From the NCBI GenBank assembly GCA_963822255.1, contig CAWGGV010000001.1:372001-436000 (forward strand): a stretch of DNA of 64,000 nucleotides, in the 5' to 3' direction. The notes below the pieces were generated by a model that saw only the letters and a list, made by a program, of their open reading frames with translations, did not search any database and was not told the origin of the DNA. The translations under genes and the position numbers were made by a program. Every line of letters begins with the position of its first letter. The stretch's first letter is position 1. The stretch is from UBA7803 sp963822255 (lineage in GTDB: Bacteria > Pseudomonadota > Gammaproteobacteria > Pseudomonadales > Azotimanducaceae). Below are positions 45,451 through 54,448 of this stretch, piece by piece.

Positions 45451-45479
45451 ATTTTAGGGGGGCGGCGCGAGGCTTGCAA
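45451..45479 (-). promoter_or_regulatory. promoter of the rpsF-rpsR-rplI operon
   Basis: On the minus strand TTGCAA (45479-45474), 17 bases of GC-rich spacer, then TAAAAT (45456-45451). A strong sigma-70 match at the expected place just after the rlmB stop. Confidence 0.75.
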
Positions 45480-45491
45480 GCACCAGCATCG

Positions 45492-46235
45492 CTACGTCGA
45501 CGGCGGCGGCATCCTCTGCCGGACCGCCTCGAACAGCAGCACGCCCGCCGCCACCGAAACGTTGAGGCTCGAGACCGTGCCCTGCATGGGAATACGCACC
45601 AGCTGATCGCAGAGCTTGGCCGTGAGCGCCCGCATGCCTTCCCCTTCGCCCCCCACCACCACGGCGCAGTCGCCGGTCAGGTGGGCATCGCTCCACAAGG
45701 CGCGCCCGTCGCCGGCGGCGCCGACCACCCACACGCCACGCTCCTTCAACCACTCCAGCCGCCGCGCCACGTTCGCCACCTCGACGATCATCAATCCTTC
45801 CGCCCCGCCGGCGGCGGTTTTCAGCGCCACCTCGGAGAGCGGCGCGCTGCGCCGCCGGGGCAGCAGCACCGACTGCACGCCCGCGGCGTTGGCGCTGCGC
45901 AGGCAGGCGCCCAGATTGCGCGGGTCGGTGACACCGTCGAGAACCAGCAGCAGGCGCGGCGTCGGCAGCGCATCGAAGCGGGCCGCGAACTCCTTCTCGC
46001 CGAGCGGCGTCAGCTCGTGACAGTCGGCGACGACGCCCTGGTGGCTTCCCGGACAACGCCGGTCCAGCCAGCTTCGCTCCGCGGCCTCCACCCGGATGCC
46101 CCGCGCGCGGGCGGCGTCCACCAGGGCCGTGATGCGGCGATCGCGGCGGCCGCGCTGCACGTGGATCAGCCGGACCCGGCCAGGGTCCGCCTCGACCAGC
46201 GCGGACACGGCGTGCAGGCCGTAAACCTGGCTCAC
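45492..46235 (-). CDS. rlmB: 23S rRNA (guanosine-2'-O-)-methyltransferase RlmB
   Basis: SPOUT-class methyltransferase of 247 residues that modifies G2251 of 23S rRNA. The N-terminal substrate-binding domain (VYGLHAVSALVEADPGRV, then SHQGVVA) precedes the knot motifs: LDGVTDPRNLGACLRSANA, VVVGGEGEGMR and IPMQGTVSSLNVSVAAGVLLFE. The start GTG 46235 overlaps the rnr stop (GTGA), the usual rnr-rlmB pair. Confidence 0.97.
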   Translation of the reverse strand: MSQVYGLHAVSALVEADPGRVRLIHVQRGRRDRRITALVDAARARGIRVEAAERSWLDRRCPGSHQGVVADCHELTPLGEKEFAARFDALPTPRLLLVLDGVTDPRNLGACLRSANAAGVQSVLLPRRRSAPLSEVALKTAAGGAEGLMIVEVANVARRLEWLKERGVWVVGAAGDGRALWSDAHLTGDCAVVVGGEGEGMRALTAKLCDQLVRIPMQGTVSSLNVSVAAGVLLFEAVRQRMPPPST

Positions 46236-48427
46236 CGGCCCTCGTCGCGGCGTCGCCGGCGCGGCCTCCGGCCGCCTTCGCCGCGGCCATTGCCGCTGCC
46301 GGCTTCACCGGTCTTGCCGAGCAGTTCCAGGTCCACCTTGCCGGCCGCCGGCTGAACCTCCACCAGTCGCACCTCGAGCTCATCGCCGAGGCCGAAGCGG
46401 CGGCCGGAGCGGTCGCCCACCAGGGTCATGCTGGCGCTATGGAAGCGAAAATAGTCCTGGCCGAGATTCGAGATGTGCACCAGCCCCTGCACGTAAAAGC
46501 CGGAGAGCTCGACGAACAGCCCGAAGTCGGTGACGCTCATGACGACCCCGTGAAAGGTCTCACCGACCCGGCCGGCGATGTACTCACACTTCAGCCAGCC
46601 GTCGACGCCCCAGGAGACCTCCTCAGCACGGCGCTCCGTCATGGAGATGTGCTGCCCGGTGGCGGTCAGCCAGTCCTCGCTCATCGCGGCATCGCCGGCG
46701 CCGAGGGTGGCCTTGATGGCCCGGTGCACGACCAGGTCGGCGTAGCGGCGGATGGGCGAGGTGAAGTGCATGTAGCGGGTGAGCGCGAGCCCATAGTGAC
46801 CCAGGTTGTCCGGACGGTACACCGCCTGGGTCATGGACCGCAGCGCGAGCATCTCGAAAATCCACCGGTCCGACCGGTCACCGAGCCGCGCCAGCGCGTC
46901 GTGAACGAGCTTAGGGGTGATGGCTCCCCGAGCCAGGCGCACGCCGGCGAACGCCAGCGCCTGACGAAGCTGTTCAGTCTTCTCCGCATCGGGCGGCTCG
47001 TGCACCCGGTACAGGGCCGGCCGCTGCTGGCTCTCGAGATAGCGCGCAGCACAGACGTTGGCGGCGATCATGGCCTCTTCGATGAGCCGGTGGGCGTCCA
47101 GCCGGGACACCGGATGGATGGCGGTCACCTGGCCGTCGGCCAGCTCGAGCACCGCCTCGTGGGTATCGAAGTCCAGGGCCCCTCGCTGTTCCCGGGCCAC
47201 CCGCAAAGCGTGGTAGACGGCCTCGAGATGGCGCAGGGACGTCTGCACCTCGGCCTCCACGTCCAGCACCCCGGCATCGAGGAACTCCTGCACGCGGCTG
47301 TAGGTGAGCCGCTGCCAGGAACGGATCACCGCCTCGTAGAACTCGAAGCGGGTGACGTTGCCCTTGCCGGTGACCCGCATGTCGCACACCAGAGCGAGCC
47401 GCGGCTCGTGCGGGCGCAGCGAACACAGGCCGTTGGAGAGCTCTTCCGGCAACATGGGGATCACCCGGTCCGGCAGATACACAGAGTTGCCGCGCTCCCA
47501 CGCGCAGCCGTCGAGGGCACTGCCCGGCTTGACGTAATGGGCCACGTCGGCGATAGCGACGACCAGCCGCCATCCGCCCCGCACGGGCTCCGCATAGACG
47601 GCATCGTCGAAGTCGCGGGCGTTCTCGCCGTCGATGGTCACGAGCGGCACGTCCATCAGCGAGACCCGGTCGTGGTGACGCCCCGGGTGCACCTGGCCGG
47701 GCAGGCGCTCCGCTGCGGCCAATGCCGGCCGCGGCCACTCCCTCGGCACGCCGTGGGCGGCGAGCAGGGTTTCGGCGGCATGAGCCGCACCGCTGCCCTC
47801 CGACACCACGGCCGTGACGACGCCCACCAGGCCCCGGCGGTCATCACCGGTGATCTGCACGGCGACGATGCTGCCGTCGGCGCCGATGCCGGGTGGCTCC
47901 TCCAGATCCACGCGGCCACGGTACTCGGGGGAGACGGACTCCACGTGGGGATAGCGGCCGTGGTAGCGCAGCTCGCCGATCACCGGCTGCGCGGAATGCT
48001 CCACCACGCCGAGCACCCGCGCCTGGCCTTCCACCACCGTCGCTTCGACCCGGTCGCCGGGACGCAGGCGAAAGCGCCGGGTGCGCTCGACCGGTGCGCC
48101 GCCGAAGGTGAGATTCCGCCCGCGACCCTCCAGCACGCCGACCTCGCCGTCGCCGGTCGCCACGCGGTAGTGCCCCTGATGGTCCTGCACCAGTTCGCCA
48201 CTTCTCAGCATGCCCTTGACCAGCAGCCGGAGGGCCTTACGCGCGACCGGGTCGTCGCTGTGAGTCAAGGTGATCAGCTCCCGCCAGCCCACCGGCGCCT
48301 GCTCGCGGGCGAGGAGCTCCAGCAGGTCGCTGGCACTCACCCGCGCGCGTCGTGGATTGCCGCCGCCACGCCCGTCGGCTGTGGTGCGTTTGTCGCGTTC
48401 GGGACGCCGTCCTTTGCGGGTGGCCAT
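46232..48427 (-). CDS. rnr: ribonuclease R
   Basis: RNase R, about 731 residues from ATG 48427. An N-terminal winged-helix region (ASDLLELLAREQAPVGWREL), cold-shock domains, the RNB catalytic domain with DGENARDFDDAVYAE and its metal-binding aspartates, and an S1 domain (GVVMSVTDFGLFVELSGFYVQGLVHIS) followed by a basic tail. It degrades structured RNA 3' to 5'. Divergent from tRNA-Leu; the tRNA promoter lies just beyond its start. Confidence 0.97.
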   Translation of the reverse strand: MATRKGRRPERDKRTTADGRGGGNPRRARVSASDLLELLAREQAPVGWRELITLTHSDDPVARKALRLLVKGMLRSGELVQDHQGHYRVATGDGEVGVLEGRGRNLTFGGAPVERTRRFRLRPGDRVEATVVEGQARVLGVVEHSAQPVIGELRYHGRYPHVESVSPEYRGRVDLEEPPGIGADGSIVAVQITGDDRRGLVGVVTAVVSEGSGAAHAAETLLAAHGVPREWPRPALAAAERLPGQVHPGRHHDRVSLMDVPLVTIDGENARDFDDAVYAEPVRGGWRLVVAIADVAHYVKPGSALDGCAWERGNSVYLPDRVIPMLPEELSNGLCSLRPHEPRLALVCDMRVTGKGNVTRFEFYEAVIRSWQRLTYSRVQEFLDAGVLDVEAEVQTSLRHLEAVYHALRVAREQRGALDFDTHEAVLELADGQVTAIHPVSRLDAHRLIEEAMIAANVCAARYLESQQRPALYRVHEPPDAEKTEQLRQALAFAGVRLARGAITPKLVHDALARLGDRSDRWIFEMLALRSMTQAVYRPDNLGHYGLALTRYMHFTSPIRRYADLVVHRAIKATLGAGDAAMSEDWLTATGQHISMTERRAEEVSWGVDGWLKCEYIAGRVGETFHGVVMSVTDFGLFVELSGFYVQGLVHISNLGQDYFRFHSASMTLVGDRSGRRFGLGDELEVRLVEVQPAAGKVDLELLGKTGEAGSGNGRGEGGRRPRRRRRDEGR

Positions 48428-48429
48428 AA

Positions 48430-48458
48430 TTGACAATGCTCACTGCTATCAGTAAATT
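48430..48458 (+). promoter_or_regulatory. promoter of tRNA-Leu
   Basis: TTGACA (48430-48435), a spacer of exactly 17 bases and TAAATT (48453-48458) lie 16 bases ahead of the tRNA. The -35 is a perfect consensus. Confidence 0.78.
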
Positions 48459-48474
48459 TCGCGCCCCACCGCAT

Positions 48475-48561
48475 GCCGAGGTGGTGAAATTGGTAGACAC
48501 GCTAGCTTCAGGTGCTAGTGGGGGAAACCCCGTGGAGGTTCAAGTCCTCTCCTCGGCACCA
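48475..48561 (+). tRNA. tRNA-Leu (anticodon CAG)
   Basis: An 87-base class II tRNA. The acceptor stem GCCGAGG pairs with CCTCGGC, followed by discriminator A and an encoded CCA. The anticodon stem CTAGC/GCTAG encloses the loop TTCAGGT, giving anticodon CAG, which reads the leucine codon CTG. There is a long variable arm (GTGGGGGAAACCCCGT), and the T arm carries GTTCAAGTC. Positioned next to rnr, as in many gammaproteobacteria. Confidence 0.97.
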
Positions 48562-48824
48562 TTGTTTCCATACGCCCGGCCGAAGTCGACCTCGAAGTAG
48601 CTCCGCGCCCGCCTCCCGCCGCGCCGCACCGGTAGTGTGCACCGACCCGCAAAGTATCTTCCGGTCCTTTCTTTATGCTGAATCGAGACCCGGAAGTCGT
48701 TCCAGCCCATGGCCGAAGCTCTGAGGACGAGGCTCCAGCCGGCGATGTACAATCTGGCTCCGAAAGGACGCTACAGCGCGAGAACCATGGGAACGCTCGA
48801 CGATCCCTGCACCGGGGAACGCTC

Positions 48825-49517
48825 ATGAGCGCGGTTCGACACGGGCACCCGGAAGAGCTGGCGGTGCTGACCCGAGCCAATCACGACATGCGCTCGCCGC
48901 TGTCCGTGATCATGGGCGTGTTCGAGCTGCTCGAAGACACGGAACGTCTCAGCGAAAGCGAGCGCCGGTACCTGGCGCTCGGCACGAAGGCTGCCGAAGA
49001 GCTGCTTCGGCTGGCCGATGCGTTGCGGCTGTACTCCGCCGTGGGAAGGAACCTGATGACCCTGGAGGCCTTGCCCGTGGACCTGACCGCCACGGCCCGG
49101 GACCGCCTTCGGGCCGCCGTCGCCGAAAAGCCGTTCACCGTCAGCACCGCCGATGCCGAGCCGGCGCCTCTGGCAATCGCCGACCCGGCCTACCTGGACG
49201 TGGCCTTCGCCGGCCTGGCACGCCATCTGACCGCCCATCTGCCGGACCCGGACCCGGGCACCCGACAGCTCATCGGTCTGCACACCTGGGTGGACGATCA
49301 AAACCGGGTGACCGTGCGGGTGGCGCTGGAGAACGGCGGCACAGTCCCGGACCGCGCCGCTCCCGCCACGGAACCTGCGATGTCAGGTCAGGACGATCTG
49401 GATGTGATCAACGGCATCCGCCTGATCGAGCTGATGGGCGGCGCCGTTGTCCTCGGCACCGCGCCGCTGCTGATGTCGGTGACCTTGCCCGCCAGCGCAC
49501 AGTCCACGGCGAGCTGA
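48825..49517 (+). CDS. HisKA-domain protein with degenerate ATPase region
   Basis: About 230 residues from ATG 48825. The N-terminal part has a histidine kinase phospho-acceptor helix, RANHDMRSPLSVIMGVFELL, with the His and the following Ser-Pro. The rest has the length and spacing of a HATPase domain, but I cannot find a convincing N box or G1/G2 boxes, so it may not bind ATP. There is no sensor domain, membrane helix or response regulator beside it. It could be a phosphotransfer protein or a decayed kinase. Confidence 0.62.
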   Translation: MSAVRHGHPEELAVLTRANHDMRSPLSVIMGVFELLEDTERLSESERRYLALGTKAAEELLRLADALRLYSAVGRNLMTLEALPVDLTATARDRLRAAVAEKPFTVSTADAEPAPLAIADPAYLDVAFAGLARHLTAHLPDPDPGTRQLIGLHTWVDDQNRVTVRVALENGGTVPDRAAPATEPAMSGQDDLDVINGIRLIELMGGAVVLGTAPLLMSVTLPASAQSTAS

Positions 49518-49649
49518 ATGCCGGGCGAGCGGTGCGGGCTGGCTTGCCGGGCGGCCCGGGCGTGAACCAACTCTCAGAACGAGCGTCCCGGCGCCCGGCA
49601 GCGCTCGGCTGCTGGTAGCCTGTGACGGCCGGGCAAGCGGACGGCTCGC

Positions 49650-50000
49650 ATGGAGGACTCCACCCACCGCCCGGAGGACGAGCCGGTGACCGAGCGCGCC
49701 GCCAGCCTTCACGCCACGCCGCTATCCGCTTTGCCGTCACGACACCCCGTGGCGGTGGATTCGGAAAACACCATCAAGACCCTGGCCAAGGTCCTGGCCC
49801 GGGATGCCACCGCCGACATCGCCGACCGTCATCTGCGCGCGCAGGTCCGCACCAACACCTACAACCGGATCGTGCAACTGCTTCGTCAGATCGACACCCG
49901 GCGCATCGCCCAGCAGCGCTGGTACCGGCGTGCGCTCACCATCCTCGGTTCCGCCACGCTGCTGCTGAGCGCCGCCTTGGCGACGAGCCTCGCCCTCTGA
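49650..50000 (+). CDS. small protein with C-terminal membrane anchor, unknown
   Basis: 116 residues, no family recognised. The first 40 residues are polar and probably disordered; residues about 42-90 look helical and charged (NTIKTLAKVLARDATADIA, VRTNTYNRIVQLLRQ); the last 24 form one hydrophobic segment (ALTILGSATLLLSAALATSLAL), giving a tail-anchored layout. The codon third-position GC is as high as in neighbours, supporting a real gene. It faces the dienelactone hydrolase gene with adjoining stops. Confidence 0.55.
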   Translation: MEDSTHRPEDEPVTERAASLHATPLSALPSRHPVAVDSENTIKTLAKVLARDATADIADRHLRAQVRTNTYNRIVQLLRQIDTRRIAQQRWYRRALTILGSATLLLSAALATSLAL

Positions 50001-50813
50001 TCAGTCCTGTTCGAGGGACCGCCGGAAGAACTCGATGACGCGCCGCTCCGCGAGTCGAGTGGGGCCTTGCGGATCCGCGTCGTCGAGGTGAACGGTGAGC
50101 ACCGAGTGCGGGGCCATCCCGGTGTCCGGCGCGGCATCCTCGGGATTGAGCTCGATGGCCTCGAACCGCGGCCCGAGGGCGCGCTTCAGATACTCGAACC
50201 GGGCGTCCGGCACGAAGCCGTCGCCGCGGAATCGGAGACCGAGCATCGTCCGTCCCTCCTCGTCCAGCCTGCGCCGCGCACAGGTCACCTCCTCGGGTGA
50301 GGCGTCGATGGCGGCGGCCCGTTTCGCCCGCCCCGGACCGAAGCACAGTGGCAGCGACGGCTGGGACAGGACCGGAGCCACGACCGACGGTTCGGCCATC
50401 ATCGCCAGGGCGAAACCACCGGTGAAGCACATGCCCACCGCGCCCACGCCGACGCCGCCGCAGGCTCCGTGAGCCTGCCGGGCCAGCGCGCGGAGCCAAT
50501 CGACGATCGGGCTGGAGCGATCGCCGGCCCACACGGAGAACTCGCGACGTATGCAGATGCCTTTGAGCATCTCACCGACGCCGTAAGCCACGCTGGCCGG
50601 CTTGCCGGGCACTCCGAACAGGCTCGGCAGATACACGGTCATGCCCGCCGCGGCGACCCGATCGGCGAACCTCACCACCAGCGGGTGCAATCCGGGCATC
50701 TCGTGGATCACGATGACGGCCGGACCGCTGCCCCGCCGGTACACGGTGCGCTGCCAGGGGCCGTGGCTGAACTCGAACCGCTGGTACGCATCGAGCGTAT
50801 AGGCCTCCGTCAT
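50001..50813 (-). CDS. dienelactone hydrolase family protein
   Basis: Alpha/beta hydrolase of about 270 residues. IVIHEMPGLHP (Glu of the DLH triad region), the nucleophile elbow VGMCFTGGFAL with Cys rather than Ser, and VLTVHLDD with the candidate His match dienelactone hydrolases. It is longer than classic DLH. Nothing nearby suggests an aromatic degradation pathway, so the substrate is open. ATG 50813 preferred over an ATG nine codons upstream. Confidence 0.85.
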   Translation of the reverse strand: MTEAYTLDAYQRFEFSHGPWQRTVYRRGSGPAVIVIHEMPGLHPLVVRFADRVAAAGMTVYLPSLFGVPGKPASVAYGVGEMLKGICIRREFSVWAGDRSSPIVDWLRALARQAHGACGGVGVGAVGMCFTGGFALAMMAEPSVVAPVLSQPSLPLCFGPGRAKRAAAIDASPEEVTCARRRLDEEGRTMLGLRFRGDGFVPDARFEYLKRALGPRFEAIELNPEDAAPDTGMAPHSVLTVHLDDADPQGPTRLAERRVIEFFRRSLEQD

Positions 50814-50904
50814 GACCACCTCCCATCCGCGATCCGGCAAGTGTATCCGGAAGCAGCCGACGGCGGCGTATTACCCTAAAATGTGGCACTGACCCCTGCC
50901 GGAA

Positions 50905-52122
50905 GTGCCCGTGTCGCCGATTCGTCTGCTCGTCACGCTGCTGTGCCTGTATCCGTTCGCGCTGGTCCAGGCTGCGGAGCCGACCCATCCGTATGATCTC
51001 GCCTACCACGCCCGGTTCGTGCCGGACCGCGGCTGGGTGGAAGTGCGACTGCAGGTCACGCAGCCTCTGCACCGGCTGATCCAGCTGGATTTCGATGCTC
51101 CGGCGCCCCGGTACAGCGACTTCCAGGGGGCAGGCGCCGTTCACCGCCACGGCGACCGGGTGATCTGGGAGGTGCCGCCCACGGGCGGCACCTTGACCTA
51201 TCGGACGCAGGTGGATCACCTGCGAAATGGGGCGCCGGACGCCGAGATGACCGGTGATTGGGCGGTGGCGCGGCTGGACGATCTGTTCCCGCCAGTGCGC
51301 GCCCGCAGCAAGGCGAGCGCCTACGCCAGGGCTCGGCTGTATCTGACAGGTCCGGAAGGCTGGCGGTTCGAGACCCGCTACGGGCCCGTGGACTCAGAGG
51401 GCGTCGCGATCGAGACGCCCGGCCGCCGCTTCGATCGGCCGTTGGGGTGGTTCGCCGCCGGTGATCTCGGTGTCCGTCGCACCTACATCGCTCACCACCG
51501 CGTTGCCATTGCCGCACCGCGCAACCAGGGGTTCCGCAGCATGGACCTGCTGGTATTCCTGCGCTGGACCCTGCCGGAGCTGGTGAAGGTGGCGCCATCG
51601 TTTCCCAATCGCCTGCTGGTGGTGGGCGGGGGCAAGGGCATGTGGCGCGGCGGGTTGTCGGGGCCGGGATCGCTTTACCTGCATCCGGACCGGCCGCTGG
51701 TGAGCGGCAATGCCACCAGCACACCGCTCCACGAGCTCATGCACGTCTCCGCCGTGGAGCCACCGGAGCGGGGCGCGGACTGGATCGTCGAGGGTCTGGC
51801 CGAGTATTACAGCCTGGTGATCCTCGAGCGCACCGGCGGCATCCGCCACCGCCGTTTCGAGCATGCCCTGACCTGGCTCGAGAACTGGGCCGACCGGGAG
51901 CACGGCAAGCTGAGCGATCCCTCCACAGGCCCCGACACGGCCCGGGCGGTATTGCTGTTCCACGATCTGGACGTCGAGCTCGCCGCGGCGGGGCAGAGCC
52001 TCGATGCCGTGGTAGCCGAGCTGATGCAAGGGCGGGTGAGCGCCCAACAGCTCCGCTCGCTGACTGTCGCCAAGCTCGGCCATCCGTCGAAGGTGCTGGA
52101 GCGGATCGACGGCGGCAGCTGA
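50905..52122 (+). CDS. exported gluzincin-type metalloprotease
   Basis: 405 residues, starting GTG 50905 (GTG 50911 possible), with a signal peptide (LLVTLLCLYPFALVQA). The N-terminal 230 residues look like a beta-sandwich; then LHELMH supplies the zinc His pair and catalytic Glu, and WIVEGLAEYY, 20 or so residues later, the third zinc ligand Glu, the gluzincin arrangement seen in M1/M61 peptidases. It is shorter than typical M61 glycyl aminopeptidases and I cannot place it closer. Probably periplasmic. Confidence 0.72.
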   Translation: MPVSPIRLLVTLLCLYPFALVQAAEPTHPYDLAYHARFVPDRGWVEVRLQVTQPLHRLIQLDFDAPAPRYSDFQGAGAVHRHGDRVIWEVPPTGGTLTYRTQVDHLRNGAPDAEMTGDWAVARLDDLFPPVRARSKASAYARARLYLTGPEGWRFETRYGPVDSEGVAIETPGRRFDRPLGWFAAGDLGVRRTYIAHHRVAIAAPRNQGFRSMDLLVFLRWTLPELVKVAPSFPNRLLVVGGGKGMWRGGLSGPGSLYLHPDRPLVSGNATSTPLHELMHVSAVEPPERGADWIVEGLAEYYSLVILERTGGIRHRRFEHALTWLENWADREHGKLSDPSTGPDTARAVLLFHDLDVELAAAGQSLDAVVAELMQGRVSAQQLRSLTVAKLGHPSKVLERIDGGS

Positions 52123-52225
52123 TGGCACGAGCGGGCCCGGCGAGCCAGCACGCTTGCCGGGCGGGGAAAGACCCGACGCCGTCCAAGCAAGTATAATGAC
52201 GCCTCCCCTCCAAGAGCGAAGGCCC

Positions 52226-53470
52226 ATGGCACAGTCCCGGGTGGACCACCCGAGCCCCCGCGTTGCGGAAAAGCGCGCGGTCCGTCTCGACGAGATCGTG
52301 GTCGCCGCCACGCGGCTTTTCAATCGCCGCGGCTTCCTCGCCACCCGCATGGAAGAGGTCGCCGCCGCCACCGGCATGAACGCGACCACCGTGTATCACT
52401 ACGTGCACAGCAAGGAAGAGCTGGCGTACCGGGTGTACATGCGAAGCTGCCAGGTGCGGCGTTCTCAGCTCGCCCGCGCGAGCGAGGCGAACGTGGACGG
52501 CCTCAGCCAGATCAGACGGTTTCTCCAGAGCCTGTTGGACGACGGTCACCGCCCGGCGTTGCTGAGCGAGGTCGGTGCGCTGCGTGAGGACTGGGCCGAC
52601 GAGGTCCGCCAGGCGCAGCGTGCCAACATCCGCACCATGCAGTCCATGGTGGCGCAGGGCGCGCGCGACGGCTCCATCATCACGGACGATCCCGCGCTCA
52701 CCGGCATCGGCATCCTCAGCGTCATCGAATGGATGACGTTCTGGTACACCTCACGCCTGCCGTACCGCCGCGAGGACGTCATCGCCCTGTTCGATGACGT
52801 GCTGGTGAACGGCCTGGCGCCGCCGGACGCGCGGCCCTTCGACGTGCCGACCCTGGATGCGCCGTTTCCAGCCCAGCCCAAGCCGAACCCTTTCGACCGC
52901 GAGGCACTTGCCGAAGAGAAGCTGGAGCGATTCCTGCGGGTGGCCATGGAATCGTTCAACCGGACCGGCGTTCACGCAACGTCCATCGCCCAGTGCGCGA
53001 GCCAGCTCAACCTGACCAAGGGCGCCTTCTACTATTACTTCCGCAACAAGGAGGAGCTGTTGTACCGGTGCTACCAGCGCGCCATCCGATTCAACTGGCA
53101 GGCCGCCGTCCACCTGAACCCCCGGGATCCCGTCGAACGGGAGATTCTGTGGCGACGCTCGCTGTTCGAACGCCACGTCAGCGACTACGGACCGTTTCCC
53201 ACGTACCACCACGTGCCGTTCCTGTCGCCGGTCCATCGCCAGGAGATCATGGACGAATTGCTGCGCCAGCAGGAAACGGACGTCGACATCGTGCAGCAGA
53301 CCATGAACGCTGGTTACTTCCGGCAGCTCGAACCCTATCTGACCGAAAAGGTGCGGGCAGGGCTGACCAACTGGTTCCCGGTCTGGTACTCGCCGGCGGC
53401 CCGCGCCACCCCGAGCCAGGTGGCCGACAATCACTCGCGGCTGCTGCTGTACGGGCTGAAGCCGCGCTAG
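52226..53470 (+). CDS. tandem TetR-family regulator (two TetR units in one chain)
   Basis: About 414 residues from ATG 52226 (ATG 52196 possible). Two complete TetR helix-turn-helix domains occur in one protein: the first at about 20-66 (AATRLFNRRGFLATRMEEVAA, then TVYHYVHSKEEL) and the second at about 235-285 (VAMESFNRTGVHATSIAQCA, then GAFYYYFRNKEEL). Each is followed by a helical ligand domain of about 130 residues. The single chain could bind DNA like a TetR dimer. Target unknown; paralogues in other bacteria often control fatty acid or acyl-CoA genes. Confidence 0.88.
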   Translation: MAQSRVDHPSPRVAEKRAVRLDEIVVAATRLFNRRGFLATRMEEVAAATGMNATTVYHYVHSKEELAYRVYMRSCQVRRSQLARASEANVDGLSQIRRFLQSLLDDGHRPALLSEVGALREDWADEVRQAQRANIRTMQSMVAQGARDGSIITDDPALTGIGILSVIEWMTFWYTSRLPYRREDVIALFDDVLVNGLAPPDARPFDVPTLDAPFPAQPKPNPFDREALAEEKLERFLRVAMESFNRTGVHATSIAQCASQLNLTKGAFYYYFRNKEELLYRCYQRAIRFNWQAAVHLNPRDPVEREILWRRSLFERHVSDYGPFPTYHHVPFLSPVHRQEIMDELLRQQETDVDIVQQTMNAGYFRQLEPYLTEKVRAGLTNWFPVWYSPAARATPSQVADNHSRLLLYGLKPR

Positions 53471-53482
53471 CCACGAGCCCCG

Positions 53483-54448
53483 CTAACCACGGCCGAACAG
53501 TAGCCACAGGTAGCCGAAGAATGCCGCCAGCAGGGTGGCGCCCTCGACTCGGTTGATGCGCCCGCTGTTGCCCACGCCGTATCCCATGGCGAACAACGCC
53601 ACCGTCAGAACGACCATGACGGGCACGTCCCGGGTGAGCACTTCCGGCGCGAACGCCCCCGGCGCGATCACGCCGGGCACGCCGAGGACCGCCAAGGTAT
53701 TGAAGGTGTTGGAGCCCACCACATTGCCGATGGCGATGTCGTCCATCCCCTTCACCGCGGCGGTGACGGAAGACGCGAGCTCGGGAAGGCTGGTGCCCAC
53801 GGCAACGACCGTCAGGCCGATGACCAGATCGCTCACGCCGAACCGCTCGGCCAGCGCCACCGCGGACCACACCAGCAGACGGGAGCTGGCCAGCAACACC
53901 AGGAACCCCGCCAGCAGCCATAGCACGGCGCGAAGATTGGAGACCTCGCCAGCGTCCTTGGGCGTCGCCGCGGCCAGCGGGTCGACGCCGTCGAGCCGGG
54001 CGCGGCGCACCACCGAGACCATCCACACAACCATGGCGGCGAACGCCAGTAGCAGCAGGATGCCGTCCGACCGGTCGATGCGGCCGTTGGACAGCAGCAC
54101 CCAGCCCACCATCATGGCGGCCAGCAGGATCGGCAGCTCCCGGCGCAGCACCTGGGAATGCACCGACAGGGGCCGGATCAGCGCGGAAAGACCGAGGATC
54201 AAGGCGATGTTCGTGATGTTCGAGCCGATGGCGTTGCCGATGGCGAGCCCCGGCTTGCCTTGCAGGGCGGCAATGGTGGATACCATCAGCTCCGGCGCCG
54301 AGGTGCCGAAGCCGACGATGACCACGCCCACGGTGAGGGGTGACACCCGCAGGTTGTAGGCCATCGCCGACGCGCCGAATACGAAACGCTCTGCCGAGAT
54401 GATCAGGAGCACCAGCCCCGCCAGCAGAGACAGGACCAGCAAGCTCAC
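53483..54448 (-). CDS. calcium/sodium antiporter (YrbG/CaCA family)
   Basis: Membrane exchanger of 321 residues with ten predicted helices in two inverted halves. The alpha repeats are GFGTSAPEL with GNAIGSNITN, and GTSLPELASS with GNVVGSNTFN, the ion-binding motifs of CaCA transporters. Start GTG 54448 overlaps the methyltransferase stop by 4 bases. Confidence 0.95.
   Translation of the reverse strand: MSLLVLSLLAGLVLLIISAERFVFGASAMAYNLRVSPLTVGVVIVGFGTSAPELMVSTIAALQGKPGLAIGNAIGSNITNIALILGLSALIRPLSVHSQVLRRELPILLAAMMVGWVLLSNGRIDRSDGILLLLAFAAMVVWMVSVVRRARLDGVDPLAAATPKDAGEVSNLRAVLWLLAGFLVLLASSRLLVWSAVALAERFGVSDLVIGLTVVAVGTSLPELASSVTAAVKGMDDIAIGNVVGSNTFNTLAVLGVPGVIAPGAFAPEVLTRDVPVMVVLTVALFAMGYGVGNSGRINRVEGATLLAAFFGYLWLLFGRG

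Noticed and set aside
46439..48433. A 664-codon plus-strand frame opposite rnr
   Set aside because: Antisense shadow of RNase R; composition is that of complementary-strand codons, with no motif.
48540..48561. Attachment site of an integrated element at tRNA-Leu
   Set aside because: No integrase gene and no repeat of the tRNA 3' end was seen downstream.
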